Source: Burkholderia anthina (lineage in GTDB: Bacteria; Pseudomonadota; Gammaproteobacteria; Burkholderiales; Burkholderiaceae). From it: DNA of 64,000 bases. Below are positions 53,139-64,000 of the stretch, in pieces. Under the pieces are notes generated by a model. It did not search any database. It worked only from the letters and a program-made list of their open reading frames with translations, and was not told where the DNA came from. Within the stretch, counting starts at the first letter, position 1; each line of letters begins with the position of its first letter. The stretch lies in contig NZ_CABVLY010000031.1 of assembly GCF_902498995.1 (NCBI RefSeq), positions 1-64,000 of the forward strand, in the 5' to 3' direction. The translations under genes and the position numbers were made by a program.

Positions 53139-53423
53139 GACCGGATTCGCTGCGTGTGTTGTGCGACGGATCCGGATGCGGTCGGATGGGCGACGCGCGT
53201 CGACTTGCGCGCTGCCGCCGGCGTGACCATGCCCTCTGAATGGCCCGGTCTCGTTCACATGATTCCATGTTTGACGTCCCATGCTCTCTCAGTGCCGGCA
53301 GCGATGTGGCGATCGCCGTGCCGGTCGTGTGATATTTGTCGGACGATTCTAGCGGAAACGGTGCGGGAGATGCGTGCGGCTGCATACCGCGATGCAGGCG
53401 GGGCGAATCGGCAGCGGAAATGG
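53139..53423. other. Intergenic region, no gene recognised
   Basis: About 285 bases upstream of the DUF3592 gene and downstream of the tRNA terminator. No credible coding frame or promoter pair was identified. Confidence 0.4.
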
Positions 53424-53457
53424 AAAAAGGCCGGTTAGCTTGCGCTAACCGGCCTTT
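53424..53457 (-). terminator. Terminator of tRNA-Lys
   Basis: AAAGGCCGGTTAGC (53426-53439) and GCTAACCGGCCTTT (53444-53457) form a 14-bp stem with loop TTGC. Leftward five T follow, 9 bases after the tRNA 3' end. Confidence 0.92.
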
Positions 53458-53465
53458 GAAATTCC

Positions 53466-53541
53466 TGGTGGGGCGTGAGTGACTCGAACACTCGACCTAC
53501 GGATTAAGAGTCCGCTGCTCTACCAACTGAGCTAACGCCCC
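53466..53541 (-). tRNA. tRNA-Lys (anticodon CTT)
   Basis: A 76-nt cloverleaf on the minus strand: acceptor GGGGCGT/ACGCCCC, D arm with AGCTCAGTTGGTAGAGC, anticodon stem GCGGA/TCCGT around loop CTCTTAA (anticodon CTT), T arm with GTTCGAGTC, discriminator A and encoded CCA. The strong terminator follows directly. Confidence 0.97.
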
Positions 53542-53732
53542 CAACAGAAGAAAGATTATGCCCGGGTATCTCACCCTTGGCAAGTCCTTTCTGCAAATTT
53601 CTTCAAAATATTTCATCGCGACAACGGCGGCTGTCGGCGCGGTAACGAGCCATCGCTATCGGCGCGCTCCCGGTATGATGACGTCCACATGCGTTGCGCG
53701 GCGGTCGCGCAACGTTTTCTGGACATCCGAAG

Positions 53733-54137
53733 ATGGACGAAAACGCAGTCCGCGAATTGCTGGATCGCCTGCTGGCCCCATGGGTCCGCTCGCTCGGTCT
53801 GGTCCCCGTATCGATCGGCGACGACACCGTCACGATGCGCCTGCCGTTTTCCGGCGAATTCCGTCATTCGGGCGGCATCATCTGTGGCCAGGTGTTCACG
53901 GCCGCGGCCGACACGGCGATGGTGGTCGCGATCTCGGCCGCGCTCGGCGAGTTCCGGCCGATGACGACCGTTTCGCTGAACACCAACTTCATGCGGCCGG
54001 TGCGCAAGGGCGACGTGCTCGTCACTGCGCGCGTGCTGCGGATGGGCCGCAACCTCGTGTTCGGTGAAGTCGAGTTGTTCGACGAGGACGGCAAGATGGC
54101 CGTTCACGCGACGTCGACCTACGCGCTCGTCAGTTGA
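53733..54137 (+). CDS. PaaI-family hotdog thioesterase
   Basis: A 134-residue hotdog-fold protein of the PaaI/YbgC-like thioesterase group, which hydrolyses acyl-CoA esters. The fold's helix is FRHSGGIICGQVFTAAADTAM (cut at about residues 42-61), with a polar Gln/Asp pair, and the TVSLNTNFMRPVRKGDVLVT strand pair follows. ATG at 53733 was chosen over a longer frame to match the usual length. The next gene (patatin) overlaps or follows within 9 bases, so the two may form a lipid-related pair. Substrate unknown. Confidence 0.85.
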   Translation: MDENAVRELLDRLLAPWVRSLGLVPVSIGDDTVTMRLPFSGEFRHSGGIICGQVFTAAADTAMVVAISAALGEFRPMTTVSLNTNFMRPVRKGDVLVTARVLRMGRNLVFGEVELFDEDGKMAVHATSTYALVS

Positions 54138-54145
54138 GCGGCGCG

Positions 54146-55012
54146 ATGTTCGACCAGATCGTCTTTGCGGGCGGCGGCAATCGCTGCTGGTGGCAGGCAG
54201 GCTTCTGGGACGTCGCGCAGCCGGCGCTCGGGCTGCGCCCGCGCGTGATCGCGGGCATCTCGGCGGGCGCGGCCACCGCCTGCATGCTGTATACGCGCGA
54301 CGCCGCATGGGTGATGCGCTATTACGAGGAAGCGCTGCGCCACAACCGCAAGAACGCTTACTGGGGCAATCTGTTCGGCCGCGAGCCCGTGTTTCCGCAT
54401 TACCGGATCTACCGCCAGGCGCTGCTCGACATCTACGGCGAGCCGTTTCCGCAACTCGCCGACGCACCGGAGATCCGCATCGGCGTGTCGCACGTGCCGC
54501 GCTGGCTCGGCGCGCGCAGCGCGGTCGCGGCGGGGCTCGTCGCGTATAACATCGAAAAATACGTGCGCAAGACGCTGCACCCGACGCTCGGCCGCAGGCT
54601 CGGCTTTCGTCCCGAGTTCGTGCGCGCGCAGGCCTGTGCGACCGTCGACGAACTCGCCGACCTGATCCTGCAGTCGTCGTGCACGCCGCCGTTCACGCCG
54701 GTGCTGCGCCGCGGCGGGCGGCCCGTGCTCGATGGCGGGATGGTCGACAACGTGCCGGTCGGCGCGCTCGACCCGTCGCCGGGCGATGTGCTGGTGCTGG
54801 TCACGCGGCTATACCCGCGCCCGCAGATGTTCACGGTCGCGCACGGCGACCAGCGACGGCTGTACGTGCAGCCGTCGAGCAAGGTGCCGATTTCGAGCTG
54901 GGATTACACGAGCCCGTCGCAGATGCGGCATGCGTACGACCTCGGGCGGCGCGACGGCGAGCATTTTCTTGCGCGCGTCGACGCGATGACGCGCGGCCGC
55001 GTGGCCGCCTGA
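54146..55012 (+). CDS. Patatin-like phospholipase
   Basis: A 288-residue patatin-type lipid acyl hydrolase with a Ser-Asp dyad. The oxyanion loop is FAGGGNRCWWQAG (about 7-19), the nucleophile is in GISAG (about 38-42), and the catalytic Asp is in the LDGGMVDNVP motif (about 200). No signal peptide is present. The ATG at 54146 is taken as start; a TTG at 54134 overlapping the thioesterase stop is an alternative. It is cotranscribed with the thioesterase, hinting at coupled turnover of acyl chains. Confidence 0.88.
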   Translation: MFDQIVFAGGGNRCWWQAGFWDVAQPALGLRPRVIAGISAGAATACMLYTRDAAWVMRYYEEALRHNRKNAYWGNLFGREPVFPHYRIYRQALLDIYGEPFPQLADAPEIRIGVSHVPRWLGARSAVAAGLVAYNIEKYVRKTLHPTLGRRLGFRPEFVRAQACATVDELADLILQSSCTPPFTPVLRRGGRPVLDGGMVDNVPVGALDPSPGDVLVLVTRLYPRPQMFTVAHGDQRRLYVQPSSKVPISSWDYTSPSQMRHAYDLGRRDGEHFLARVDAMTRGRVAA

Positions 55013-55066
55013 AGAAAGGAGCGGCGAAGCGGGGCCGCGCGACATGCGCGGCCCGCGCGGCGCGGA

Positions 55067-56080
55067 TCAGCGCTTGCGGATCGGCGTCAGCGCTTCCGGG
55101 TTCGCGACGCTGGACATGTCGCCCTGGTCGAACGCGAGGATGTTCTTGAACGCCGCGCTGAAATAGAGCTCGTAGCTTTCGCGTTCGACGTAGCCGATGT
55201 GCGGCGTGCAGATCACGTTTTCCATTCGCAGCAGGCTGTAGCCCTGCAGGATCGGTTCGCTCTCGAACACGTCGATCGCGACCATCCCCGGACGGTTGTG
55301 CGACAGCGCGTTGACGAGCGCATTTTCCTCGAGCAGCTCCGCGCGGCTCGTGTTGACGAGCAGCGACGTCGGCTTCATCCGCATCAGGTCTTCCTGCTTG
55401 ACGATGCCGCGCGTGTCGTCGTGCATCCGCAGGTGCAGCGACAGCACGTCGCTCTGCTCGAACAGCGCTTCGCGGCTTTCGGCGGCCGTGTAGCCGTCGG
55501 CGCGCGCGGCCTCGAGCGAATGCTCGCGGCCCCAGATCAGCACGTTCATCCCGAATGCCTTGCCGTAGCCGGCGACGAGGCGGCCGATCTTGCCGTAGCC
55601 CCAGATGCCGAGCGTCTGGCCGCGCAGCACCTGGCCGAGGCCGAAGTTCGGCGGCATCGCCGACGTCTTCAGGCCCGATTGCTGCCATGCGCCCTGCTTG
55701 AGGTTCGCGACGTATTGCGGAATGCGGCGCTGGGCGGCCATCACGAGCGCCCAGGTGAGTTCGGCCGGCGCGACCGGCGAACCGGTGCCTTCGAGCACCG
55801 CGATGCCGCGGTCGGTACAGGCTTCGAGGTCGATGTGGCTCGACACGCGGCCGGTCTGGCTGATCATGCGCAGATTCGGCAGCTTCGCGAGCAGCTGCGA
55901 CGTGATCGGCGTGCGCTCGCGGATCAGCACGAGCGCCTCGACTTCCGCCAGACGGCTCGCGAGCTGTCCCAGGCCGCGCACCGTGTTGTTGAAGACCTTC
56001 ACGTCGTGATCGGCAAGCATCTCGAAGCAGTTCAGCTTGCGGACGGCGTCCTGGTAGTCGTCGAGGATGGCAATTTTCAT
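55067..56080 (-). CDS. D-2-hydroxyacid dehydrogenase family protein
   Basis: A 337-residue NAD-dependent dehydrogenase of the phosphoglycerate/formate dehydrogenase superfamily. The nucleotide-binding motif is GIWGYGKIGRLVAGYG (about 152-167). The catalytic trio is Arg in VNTSRAELL, Glu in VFESEPILQ and His in TPHIGYVER. ATG at 56080 was set by the family start MKIAILDDYQD; the ribosome site is poor. Substrate is unknown. It is divergent from a LysR regulator that may control it. Confidence 0.92.
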   Translation of the reverse strand: MKIAILDDYQDAVRKLNCFEMLADHDVKVFNNTVRGLGQLASRLAEVEALVLIRERTPITSQLLAKLPNLRMISQTGRVSSHIDLEACTDRGIAVLEGTGSPVAPAELTWALVMAAQRRIPQYVANLKQGAWQQSGLKTSAMPPNFGLGQVLRGQTLGIWGYGKIGRLVAGYGKAFGMNVLIWGREHSLEAARADGYTAAESREALFEQSDVLSLHLRMHDDTRGIVKQEDLMRMKPTSLLVNTSRAELLEENALVNALSHNRPGMVAIDVFESEPILQGYSLLRMENVICTPHIGYVERESYELYFSAAFKNILAFDQGDMSSVANPEALTPIRKR

Positions 56081-56506
56081 GGTCAGCGGGAATCGCGCGT
56101 TGAAAGCGGCGGCGGCGGCGGCGCACGTTGCGCACCCGTCCCGCCCGGCCGGGGCCGACATGATGCTACGCCGGCGTGCTCCGTGGTGTCTTTTTAACAG
56201 GTTGTTACGCTCCGCCGCAATCGGCGCCGGCCTGATCCGGCGCCGCTTCCGTGCGATGCCGGCGGGTGCGCTGCTGTGTCGCATCAAACAGGTCTTTCCT
56301 GATTCAACCGCTTACCCGACGAGGTTCACCCAATTGTTGCTGCAATCAGAATAATTGGATCAATTATCCGCAATAGGTGAGGATTTTTGACTGTTTTTAT
56401 CTCGTTTCGCGGTCTCGTTAGGCAACTCTGCATCTTTTCCGTTGTCGTAGGAGAATTACGCATTTGCTTCAACTTTTTGAAGTTGTAACAGCGGCAGGAG
56501 TCGTTT
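56081..56506. promoter_or_regulatory. Divergent intergenic region with a 17-bp palindrome
   Basis: About 425 bases between the dehydrogenase and LysR genes. ATAATTG-GAT-CAATTAT (56351-56367) is a perfect palindrome, and nearby CAATTG (56331), ATTG/CAAT (56333-56346) and CGCAAT repeat the same half-site. This AT-rich cluster is a likely LysR operator zone. Nothing else was recognised in the region. Confidence 0.55.
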
Positions 56507-57556
56507 ATGGATCATTTGCAGTCGATGCGCGTGTTCGTCAAGGTTGCGGATCTCGGCAGTTTCGCGCGGGCCGCGAGTGCAATGGATATCTCGAACGCGG
56601 TCGCGACGCGCCACGTCGCCGACCTGGAAGGCCGGCTCGGCACGCGTTTGCTGAACCGCACCACACGCAGCCTTTCGCTGACGGAGTCGGGCCAGGTCTA
56701 TCTGGAGCGGGCGCGCCAGATTCTCGATGAGCTCGAGGACGTCGAACAGATGGTCGTCGCGCGCAACCACGAGCCGGTCGGCACGTTGCGCATCGTCGCG
56801 CCGGTCGTATTCGGCCTGCATAACCTCGCGCCCGTCCTGCAGTCGTACACCGAGAATTTCCCGAAAGTGGTGCCGGATCTGACGCTGGTCGATCGCCAGG
56901 TCGATCTCGTCGAGGAAGGTTTCGATGTCGGCATCGTCGTCACGCGCCAGATGCGCAGCGCGAGCATCGTCACGCGGCGGCTGACCACGGGCTGCATGAC
57001 CGTGTGTGCGACGCCGAGCTATCTGGAAAAGCACGGCGTGCCGACGCATCCGGAGCAGCTCGTCGAGCACCCGGCCCTGAGCCTGCCGACCGAATACTGG
57101 GGCGACGAGCGCGTGTTCACGGGGCCGGACGGCGAAGTGCGCGTCCGGCCGACCAACGTGATCGTCGCGAACAACACCGCGATGCTGCGCCAGTTCGCGC
57201 TGCTCGGAATGGGCGTCGCGATCCTGCCGAGCTACCTGATCGGCGGCGACATCGCGCGTGGCGCGCTGGTGCGGCTGCTGCCGGATTTCCGGCTGCCGCA
57301 GGTCGAGATCAACATTGCGTATCCGAGCCGGCGTCACCTGCCCGCGAAGGTCCGCACGTTCATCGACCACCTCGTCGAGCATTTCAGCCACTCGACCGAC
57401 GCGATGATGGGCGAACAATGGGCCTCGCAGGGCGCGGCGCCTGCGCCGATCGGCGTGGAAATGCGTGCCGATCCGGCCGAATCGACCGACCCGAACCTGC
57501 AGCCGCGTCTCGCGCGTTCGCCGCGTCCGCGCGTGGCGGTGCCGTCGCCGCTGTAA
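56507..57556 (+). CDS. LysR-family transcriptional regulator
   Basis: A 349-residue LysR regulator. The winged helix-turn-helix is at about 18-40 (SFARAASAMDISNAVATRHV) and the effector-binding domain runs from about 90 to 295. It has a 45-residue proline/arginine-rich tail beyond the usual length (about 300), probably disordered. AGGAG precedes the ATG by 7 bases. Its likely local target is the divergent dehydrogenase gene; a dyad cluster lies between them. Confidence 0.92.
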   Translation: MDHLQSMRVFVKVADLGSFARAASAMDISNAVATRHVADLEGRLGTRLLNRTTRSLSLTESGQVYLERARQILDELEDVEQMVVARNHEPVGTLRIVAPVVFGLHNLAPVLQSYTENFPKVVPDLTLVDRQVDLVEEGFDVGIVVTRQMRSASIVTRRLTTGCMTVCATPSYLEKHGVPTHPEQLVEHPALSLPTEYWGDERVFTGPDGEVRVRPTNVIVANNTAMLRQFALLGMGVAILPSYLIGGDIARGALVRLLPDFRLPQVEINIAYPSRRHLPAKVRTFIDHLVEHFSHSTDAMMGEQWASQGAAPAPIGVEMRADPAESTDPNLQPRLARSPRPRVAVPSPL

Positions 57557-57593
57557 CGGCGTGTCGCCGGGCGGCGGTTGCCCCGGCACAAAG

Positions 57594-57630
57594 AAAAAAC
57601 GCGGATCGAGCGATCGATCCGCGTTTTTTT
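57594..57630. terminator. Bidirectional terminator between LysR gene and topB
   Basis: CGCGGATCG (57600-57608) and CGATCCGCG (57615-57623) form a 9-bp stem, extended by six A on the left and seven T on the right, so it can stop transcription from both convergent genes. Confidence 0.92.
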
Positions 57631-57685
57631 ATCGCCATCCGCCGGCGCGCGATGCGCCGGGGACGCCCCGGCGATCAGGTCGCCA

Positions 57686-60283
<2,598 letters not shown>

Positions 60284-60474
60284 GACAGGTGTGTGTTGGT
60301 AGACCGGGATCGCCGGTGTGGGTCCCTTTTACGACGGCTTTATAGCACACGCCGCAGCGACGGCGGCGCGGCGTGTAAAAAGCGGCTCATCATAGAGGGG
60401 GGCCGCAACGGCGGCAAGCGCCCGGCATGGCGGCACGCGCAACGGTGCGAAAAGCCGCCCGGCCGGTGCGCGGT

Positions 60475-60855
60475 TCACGCCTCGACGTTCAGGACGTTGC
60501 GCAATTTCGGAGCGTGCGGCGTGCCGGGCACCGCACTCAGGTCGGACAGCATCCGTTCGACGATCGCCGCGTGCGGCAGCACCGTGCCGAAGAAGCGCGC
60601 GGTGTTGGCGTCCTCGATCAGGATGGTCGGAAAATTCTCGACGTCCAGATCGTCGAGCTGGTCGGCGTGGGTTTCGATGTCGATCCACGCGAAGCAGGCA
60701 TCGGGATGGGCGTCGGCGAGCTGGTCGAAGGCCGTCCGGTAGTCGCGGCACGTGCCGCACCATTCGGCGCACAGGCAGGCGACCAGCAGCGTGTCGGGAT
60801 CGGCGAGGCGCTCGGCGATCCGATCGGCATCGGTGTCGAGATTCAGCGCGGGCAT
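60475..60855 (-). CDS. Thioredoxin-family protein
   Basis: A 126-residue thioredoxin-like protein with the redox motif WCGTC (about 32-36, in AEWCGTCRDYRTAF) and the cis-proline strand NFPTILIED. No signal peptide, so cytoplasmic. AAGGAA lies 4-5 bases before the ATG. It sits between topB and dprA on the same strand. CGTC rather than CGPC suggests a specialised reductase or disulphide protein. Confidence 0.88.
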   Translation of the reverse strand: MPALNLDTDADRIAERLADPDTLLVACLCAEWCGTCRDYRTAFDQLADAHPDACFAWIDIETHADQLDDLDVENFPTILIEDANTARFFGTVLPHAAIVERMLSDLSAVPGTPHAPKLRNVLNVEA

Positions 60856-60891
60856 GGAATTCCTTGGATATCGTCGGCGGCACGGCCGCCC

Positions 60892-62187
60892 CTATGCCGG
60901 GGAATGTAGCACGCCGGACGCAGGCGGGGTGGGCGCCGCGTCAAGCCGCGCGAAGCGTCCGCCGGGGACGCTCGCGATGCGGCCGGCCAGCTCGAGCGCG
61001 AGCAGCGCGCCGTGCAGCACGTCGTCGGACAGGCCGGTGTGCTCGGCGAGCCATTCGTAAGTAACGGGGCCGTATCCGAGGGCGACGAGCACCGATCGCT
61101 CTGCAGGAGACCCGGGCGGCGCGGCTTCGATCCGGACGGCTGCCGCTGGATCGGCCGACGCTGCTTGCACGGGACGCGCACGCGCGCGCCTGCCGGCATT
61201 GCCGGATTCATCGCCGGCGCCTGGGATCGTGCCCGAATTCGCGGAGCCTGCCGCGCCGTCGGCGGCGTGAGCCCGAGCCTGAGTCCTTGGCTCACCCAGC
61301 CCGTATTCCTCGAGCACGTCGAGCGGCGTCGCGGCGAGCTTCGCGCCGTCGCGAATCAGCGCATGGCAGCCCTGCGCGAGCGGCGCATGGATCGAACCGG
61401 GCATCGCGAACACGTCGCGGCCCAGCTCGTTCGCGAGCCGCGCGGTGATCAGCGAACCGGAGCGCGGCGCGGCTTCGACGACGAGCACGCCGAGCCCGAG
61501 CGCGGCAATCAGCCGGTTGCGCTGCGGGAAATGCGATGCCCGTGCGGGCGTGCCGAGCGGCCATTCCGACACGATCGTGCCGCGTGCGGCGATTTCGTGG
61601 GCGAGTGTGCGGTGCCGCGCCGGGTAGACGAGATCGGCGCCGGTCGCGATCACCGCGATCGTGCCGGAGCAGCCGTCGAGCCCGCCGCGATGCGCGGCCG
61701 CGTCGATGCCGAGCGCGAGGCCGGAAACGATCGCGAGCCCCGCATCGGACAGCGCGTGGGCGAAGCGCGTCGCGTCGGCGAGCCCTTGCGGTGTGGCGTG
61801 GCGGCTGCCGACCACGGCAAGGCCGCGGGCATGCAGCAGGTCGAGCCGGCCCTTTACATATAGCAGCGGCGGCGGATCGTGCAGGTCGCGCAGCCGCGCC
61901 GGGTACGCGGGATCGTTGAGCGCGACGATCGCGTTGCCCGGCGCATCGAGCCACGCGAGCGCGGCGTCGGTGCGCGTGTCGAGGTCGTCCCGCTCGCTTG
62001 CGCGTACCGCCTGCGCGGCGGCGGCGCTGCTCGCCGCGGCAATGGCGCCGTCGGACGCACGCAGCAGCGCCGTGGGCGTGCCGAATGCATCGAGCAGAAT
62101 CTGCAGCACGGGCGGCGCGAGGCCCGGCGCATGCGCGAGTTGCAGCCATGCACGCAGCGCGGAAGTGGTCAGCGCTTGCGGCGACAT
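60892..62187 (-). CDS. dprA: DNA processing protein DprA
   Basis: A 431-residue DprA/Smf, which loads RecA on incoming single-stranded DNA in natural transformation. An N-terminal helical domain (LRAWLQLAHAPGLAPPVLQ) precedes the Rossmann-like DprA core, with AVVGSRHATPQG (about 130), VSGLALGIDAAAHRGGLDG (about 158) and the SHFPQRNRLIAALG motif. A winged-helix C-terminal domain (about 360-420) follows a variable Ala/Arg-rich linker. ATG at 62187 has GAGGGG upstream; a start at 62232 is possible. Divergent from def. Confidence 0.95.
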   Translation of the reverse strand: MSPQALTTSALRAWLQLAHAPGLAPPVLQILLDAFGTPTALLRASDGAIAAASSAAAAQAVRASERDDLDTRTDAALAWLDAPGNAIVALNDPAYPARLRDLHDPPPLLYVKGRLDLLHARGLAVVGSRHATPQGLADATRFAHALSDAGLAIVSGLALGIDAAAHRGGLDGCSGTIAVIATGADLVYPARHRTLAHEIAARGTIVSEWPLGTPARASHFPQRNRLIAALGLGVLVVEAAPRSGSLITARLANELGRDVFAMPGSIHAPLAQGCHALIRDGAKLAATPLDVLEEYGLGEPRTQARAHAADGAAGSANSGTIPGAGDESGNAGRRARARPVQAASADPAAAVRIEAAPPGSPAERSVLVALGYGPVTYEWLAEHTGLSDDVLHGALLALELAGRIASVPGGRFARLDAAPTPPASGVLHSPA

Positions 62188-62417
62188 GAGGTTCCCCTCG
62201 AATGCGACGGCCAGCGAATGACGTGGCGCCATGATAAAATTTTCATCATCCGAAATACTCGACAGGGCCGCGCGCACAGGCGTCCGGCCGATTGCAGGAG
62301 GCTTGACCCGCGGCATGGATATGCCGCGCGTTCGCCTCATCTTCATTGCATCCCGGCGGCGGCGCCAGCCGGCCGGATGGCCGATGCGGCACGCCGCTCC
62401 ACCGAATACCGAACACC

Positions 62418-62921
62418 ATGGCTTTGCTGAACATTCTTCATTACCCCGACAAGCGGCTGCACAAGGTCGCCAAGCCCGTCGACAAGGTCGACGACCGGAT
62501 CCGCAAGCTCGTCGCCGACATGGCCGAAACCATGTACGCAGCACCGGGCATCGGCCTGGCGGCCACGCAGGTCGACGTGCACGAGCGCGTGATCGTGATC
62601 GACGTCTCCGAGGAGAAGAACGAGCTGCGCGCGTTCATCAATCCCGAGATCGTCTGGTCGAGCGACGCCAAGCAGGTGTACGAAGAGGGCTGCCTGTCGG
62701 TGCCGGGCATCTACGACGAAGTCGAACGTCCCGACCACGTGCGCGTGCGTGCGCTCAACGAGCGGGGCGAGACCTTCGAGCTCGACTGCGAGGGCCTGCT
62801 GGCCGTGTGCGTGCAGCACGAGATGGATCACCTGATGGGGCGCGTGTTCGTCGAATACCTGTCGCCGCTGAAGCAGACCCGCATCAAGACGAAGATGAAG
62901 AAACTCGAACGCGCGATGTAA
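62418..62921 (+). CDS. def: Peptide deformylase
   Basis: A 167-residue metallo-deformylase that removes the formyl group from nascent N-termini. The three motifs are complete: GIGLAATQ (about 45-52), EGCLSVP (about 90-96) and the metal-binding HEMDH (about 133-137). Start ATG at 62418, the family start MALLNILHYPD. It is 32 bases before fmt, the classical def-fmt operon. Confidence 0.97.
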   Translation: MALLNILHYPDKRLHKVAKPVDKVDDRIRKLVADMAETMYAAPGIGLAATQVDVHERVIVIDVSEEKNELRAFINPEIVWSSDAKQVYEEGCLSVPGIYDEVERPDHVRVRALNERGETFELDCEGLLAVCVQHEMDHLMGRVFVEYLSPLKQTRIKTKMKKLERAM

Positions 62922-62953
62922 CGCGCGTTCGCCAAGCCCTCCCGAACGCTGTC

Positions 62954-63937
62954 ATGACCCATACGTTGCGCGTGATTTTTTCCGGCACGCCGGAATTTGC
63001 CGCGGCTGCACTCGCCGCGATCCACGAGGCCGGTTTTCCGGTGCCGCTCGTGCTCACCCAGCCCGATCGCCCCGCCGGGCGCGGGATGAAACTGCAGGCG
63101 AGCGCGGTGAAGCGCTACGCCGTCGAGCACGGGATGCCCGTCGCGCAGCCGCCGTCGCTGCGCCGCGCGGGCAAATACCCGCAGGAAGCCGCCGACGCGA
63201 TCGAGCTGCTGCGCACGACTCCGCACGACGTGATGGTGGTCGCGGCATACGGACTGCTGCTGCCGCAGGAGGTGCTCGATATCCCGCGCGCCGGCTGCAT
63301 CAATATCCACGCGTCGCTGCTGCCGCGCTGGCGCGGCGCGGCGCCGATCCACCGCGCGATCGAGGCCGGTGACGCCGAGACGGGCGTCACGCTGATGCAG
63401 ATGGATGTCGGCCTCGACACCGGCGCGATGATCGAGGAAGCGCGCATCGCGATCGCACCCGACGATACGACCGCGACGCTGCACGACCGGCTGGCCGCCG
63501 ACGGCGCGCGGCTGATCGTCGACGCGCTCGTGCGGCTGGAGCGTGACGGTGCGTTGCCCGCCACGCCGCAGCCGGCCGACGGCGTGACCTACGCGGAGAA
63601 GATCGGCAAGCACGAAGCGGCGCTCGACTGGCGCAAGCCGGCCGACGTGCTCGCGCGCCAGGTGCGCGCGTTCGATCCGTTCCCGGGCGGCGTCGCGACG
63701 CTCGACGGCGCGGCAATCAAGCTGTGGGCGGCCGAGCCCGTGGCCGCACGCGGCGACGCGGCGCCCGGCACGATCGTCGAAGCCGCGCCGGAAGGCGTGA
63801 TCGTCGCCTGCGGCAGCGGCGCGCTGCGCGTGACGCAACTGCAGAAGCCGGGCGGCAAGCGGCTGCCCGCGCGCGAATTCCTGGCCGGCTCGCCGCTCGC
63901 TGCCGGCCAGCGCTTCACGTTGCCCGACACGGCCTGA
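62954..63937 (+). CDS. fmt: Methionyl-tRNA formyltransferase
   Basis: A 327-residue enzyme that formylates initiator Met-tRNA using 10-formyltetrahydrofolate. The N-terminal Rossmann domain starts LRVIFSGTPEFAAAAL. The catalytic NIHASLLPRWRGAAPIHRAI (about 113-132) with its Asn-His pair is intact, and the C-terminal OB-like domain (about 215-320) ends near ARGDAAPGTIVE and the VTQLQKPGGKRL strand. It completes the def-fmt pair. Its stop is followed by GC-rich hairpins (63958-63979) without a T-run, then the window ends. Confidence 0.96.
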   Translation: MTHTLRVIFSGTPEFAAAALAAIHEAGFPVPLVLTQPDRPAGRGMKLQASAVKRYAVEHGMPVAQPPSLRRAGKYPQEAADAIELLRTTPHDVMVVAAYGLLLPQEVLDIPRAGCINIHASLLPRWRGAAPIHRAIEAGDAETGVTLMQMDVGLDTGAMIEEARIAIAPDDTTATLHDRLAADGARLIVDALVRLERDGALPATPQPADGVTYAEKIGKHEAALDWRKPADVLARQVRAFDPFPGGVATLDGAAIKLWAAEPVAARGDAAPGTIVEAAPEGVIVACGSGALRVTQLQKPGGKRLPAREFLAGSPLAAGQRFTLPDTA

Positions 63938-64000
63938 ACACCATTCGACACGGTGTGCCGGCCGCGCACAATCGGCCGGATGGCCGAGTCGCGCGACGCG

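Overview
The window looks like the origin-proximal part of the main chromosome of a Burkholderia, probably of the Burkholderia cepacia complex. Evidence: high-GC coding with strong G/C third-position bias, the beta-proteobacterial order gyrB-dnaN-dnaA // rpmH-rnpA-yidD-yidC // mnmE, and families typical of Burkholderia (DUF4148, a GntR/LysR-regulated 2-aminoethylphosphonate cluster, a phosphocholine-type phospholipase C). Species cannot be fixed by eye.

Layout. (1) 1-72: 3' end of a 5S rRNA and the terminator of an rRNA operon. (2) 120-6182, minus strand: a type VI secretion module, vgrG - lipase effector (Tle4-like) - Tli4-like immunity lipoprotein - PAAR tip. (3) 6780-7079: a SymE-like small toxin. 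(4) 7684-11114: a restriction-modification island of lower GC, with a Dcm/EcoRII-like cytosine-5 methyltransferase carrying an N-terminal helix-turn-helix, a Vsr mismatch endonuclease and an MvaI/BcnI-family endonuclease with an extra N-terminal domain. All accessory genes sit between the rRNA operon and gyrB and end at a bidirectional terminator at 11194-11227. (5) 11256-22113: the conserved replication/translation core with a consensus DnaA box upstream of dnaA. (6) 22114-31176: small lipoproteins and membrane proteins, a wrecked diguanylate cyclase, speG, yaeQ, a putative small RNA with two anti-Shine-Dalgarno motifs, the ada-alkA alkylation-repair pair and gshA.

(7) 31632-33525: a tandem array of 49-bp dyad-containing repeats directly in front of a lactate permease gene. 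(8) 33635-48241: a phosphorus-scavenging region with a LysR regulator, a Tat-exported phospholipase C, a GntR regulator and a divergent 2-aminoethylphosphonate (AEP) locus. PhnS/T/permease import AEP; PhnW makes phosphonoacetaldehyde; an FAD oxidoreductase probably feeds in N-methylated AEP; PhnY makes phosphonoacetate; PhnA cleaves it to acetate and phosphate. The divergent phnS/phnA promoters overlap and share a TTGTTGACAA dyad that recurs in the promoter of the GntR gene, suggesting one repressor circuit.

(9) 48434-53138: a polar amino-acid ABC transporter, an Asp-nucleophile alpha/beta hydrolase divergent from a CGNR zinc-finger regulator across a perfect dyad, and a DUF3592 membrane protein. 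(10) 53466-64000: tRNA-Lys(CTT), a thioesterase, a patatin, a 2-hydroxyacid dehydrogenase, a LysR regulator, topB, a thioredoxin-like protein, dprA, def and fmt. No insertion sequences, integrases or CRISPR arrays were recognised. Starts were moved from the longest open frame wherever a ribosome-binding site or family alignment favoured an internal start.
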